Both the position numbers and the translations under genes were made by a program. The notes beneath the pieces were generated by a model. That model was not told the origin of the DNA. It saw only the letters and a program-made list of their open reading frames with translations, and did no database searches. A stretch of DNA of 64,000 nt from Stappia sp. 28M-7 (GTDB lineage: Bacteria > Pseudomonadota > Alphaproteobacteria > Rhizobiales > Stappiaceae), in NCBI RefSeq assembly GCF_014252955.1, contig NZ_JACMIA010000001.1, forward strand, positions 868,001 to 932,000, written 5' to 3'. Numbering within the stretch: position 1 is the first letter of the stretch; each line of letters begins with the position of its first letter. Shown piece after piece: positions 63,885-64,000 of the stretch.

Positions 63885-64000
63885 TCAGGGCGAGAGCGGA
63901 TTGCGTGCATCGGCAAGGATGCGCCCGCCGATGGCGACGAAGCAGGCGCCGGCCACGCGCTCGATCCAGTGCTGCAGGCCGGAAAAGCGGCGCAGCACCG
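63885..64000 (-). CDS. LysE-family exporter, C-terminal end (cut by the window)
   Basis: Only the last 37 residues are present. They contain LQHWIERVAGACFVAIGGRI, which is the last helix of LysE/RhtB family amino-acid exporters. The stop codon is at 63885-63887. The rest lies outside the window. The gene is upstream of thrB on the same strand, with 33 bp between. Confidence 0.6.
   Translation of the reverse strand, partial: VLRRFSGLQHWIERVAGACFVAIGGRILADARNPLSP

Overview
The window is a dense, GC-rich bacterial chromosome segment with a core-genome character: about 65 protein genes, short gaps, many 1-4 bp overlaps between neighbours, and no sign of phage, insertion sequences, CRISPR, tRNA or rRNA. 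The gene content points to an alphaproteobacterium of the Hyphomicrobiales (Rhizobiales). Evidence is an aa3 oxidase cluster in the order coxB-coxA-ctaB-coxF-ctaG-coxC, an IalB-type invasion-associated protein, the small DUF2093, DUF4170 and DUF6101 proteins, a TIGR01459-type HAD protein, and the lpxK-waaA-DUF374 lipid A block. A Stappia/Labrenzia-like relative would fit, but the genus cannot be fixed from the sequence alone.

Layout. 1-4.2 kb: the 5' part of a sigma-54 activator, divergent from a three-gene ABC exporter, then a small copper-chaperone-like protein. 4.4-6 kb: a membrane protein with a degenerate EAL domain that resembles Caulobacter TipF. 6-13.2 kb (minus strand): maoC-like, ribF, a DMT permease, lspA, a lipoprotein and an inactive/active pair of M16 peptidases. 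13.4-14.6 kb: cheY-cheZ. 14.8-18.1 kb: a secreted repeat-rich peptidoglycan-binding protein, a secreted protein of unknown family and a HAD phosphatase. 18.4-28.8 kb: a chemoreceptor, mutL, a small membrane protein, rsmD, an rluB-like pseudouridine synthase with very long basic tails, tadA, and small metabolic genes. 28.9-36.6 kb: a Kef-type antiporter and a lipid A/Kdo operon ending with cysQ and pmbA. 36.8-43 kb: DUF6101, ubiA, purD, a fluoroacetate-dehalogenase-like hydrolase, a repeat-filled gap and tldD. 43-51.6 kb: ialB divergent from the cytochrome c oxidase cluster, which carries an L,D-transpeptidase gene. 51.6-54.8 kb: a second repeat-filled gap, a peroxiredoxin, a stand-alone DsbD alpha domain and yqgE. 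55-61.5 kb: thrC, an M16 peptidase, a GNAT acetyltransferase and a 7TM-PAS-GGDEF-EAL protein. 61.6-64 kb: an SRPBCC/ArsR pair behind twin palindromes, then rnhA, thrB and the 3' end of a LysE-type exporter.

Functional links. Envelope biogenesis is strongly represented (lspA, lpxK, waaA, L,D-transpeptidase, the PG-binding protein, M16 proteases, yqgE), as is motility signalling (cheY, cheZ, an MCP, the TipF-like protein, the GGDEF/EAL protein). The oxidase cluster holds structural subunits, heme O synthase and copper-insertion factors together. PmbA and TldD, which normally act as a heterodimer, are encoded about 5 kb apart.

The points most worth following are: the hydrolase whose residues match fluoroacetate dehalogenase position by position; the degenerate-EAL TipF-like protein; the twin-palindrome control region of the SRPBCC/ArsR pair; the coupled pair of secreted proteins at 14.8-17.0 kb; the FNR/FixK-like box and 14-bp palindrome ahead of coxB; and the family of palindromic repeats shared by the gaps near 41 kb and 52 kb. 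I did not find a clear, wholly new multi-gene system.
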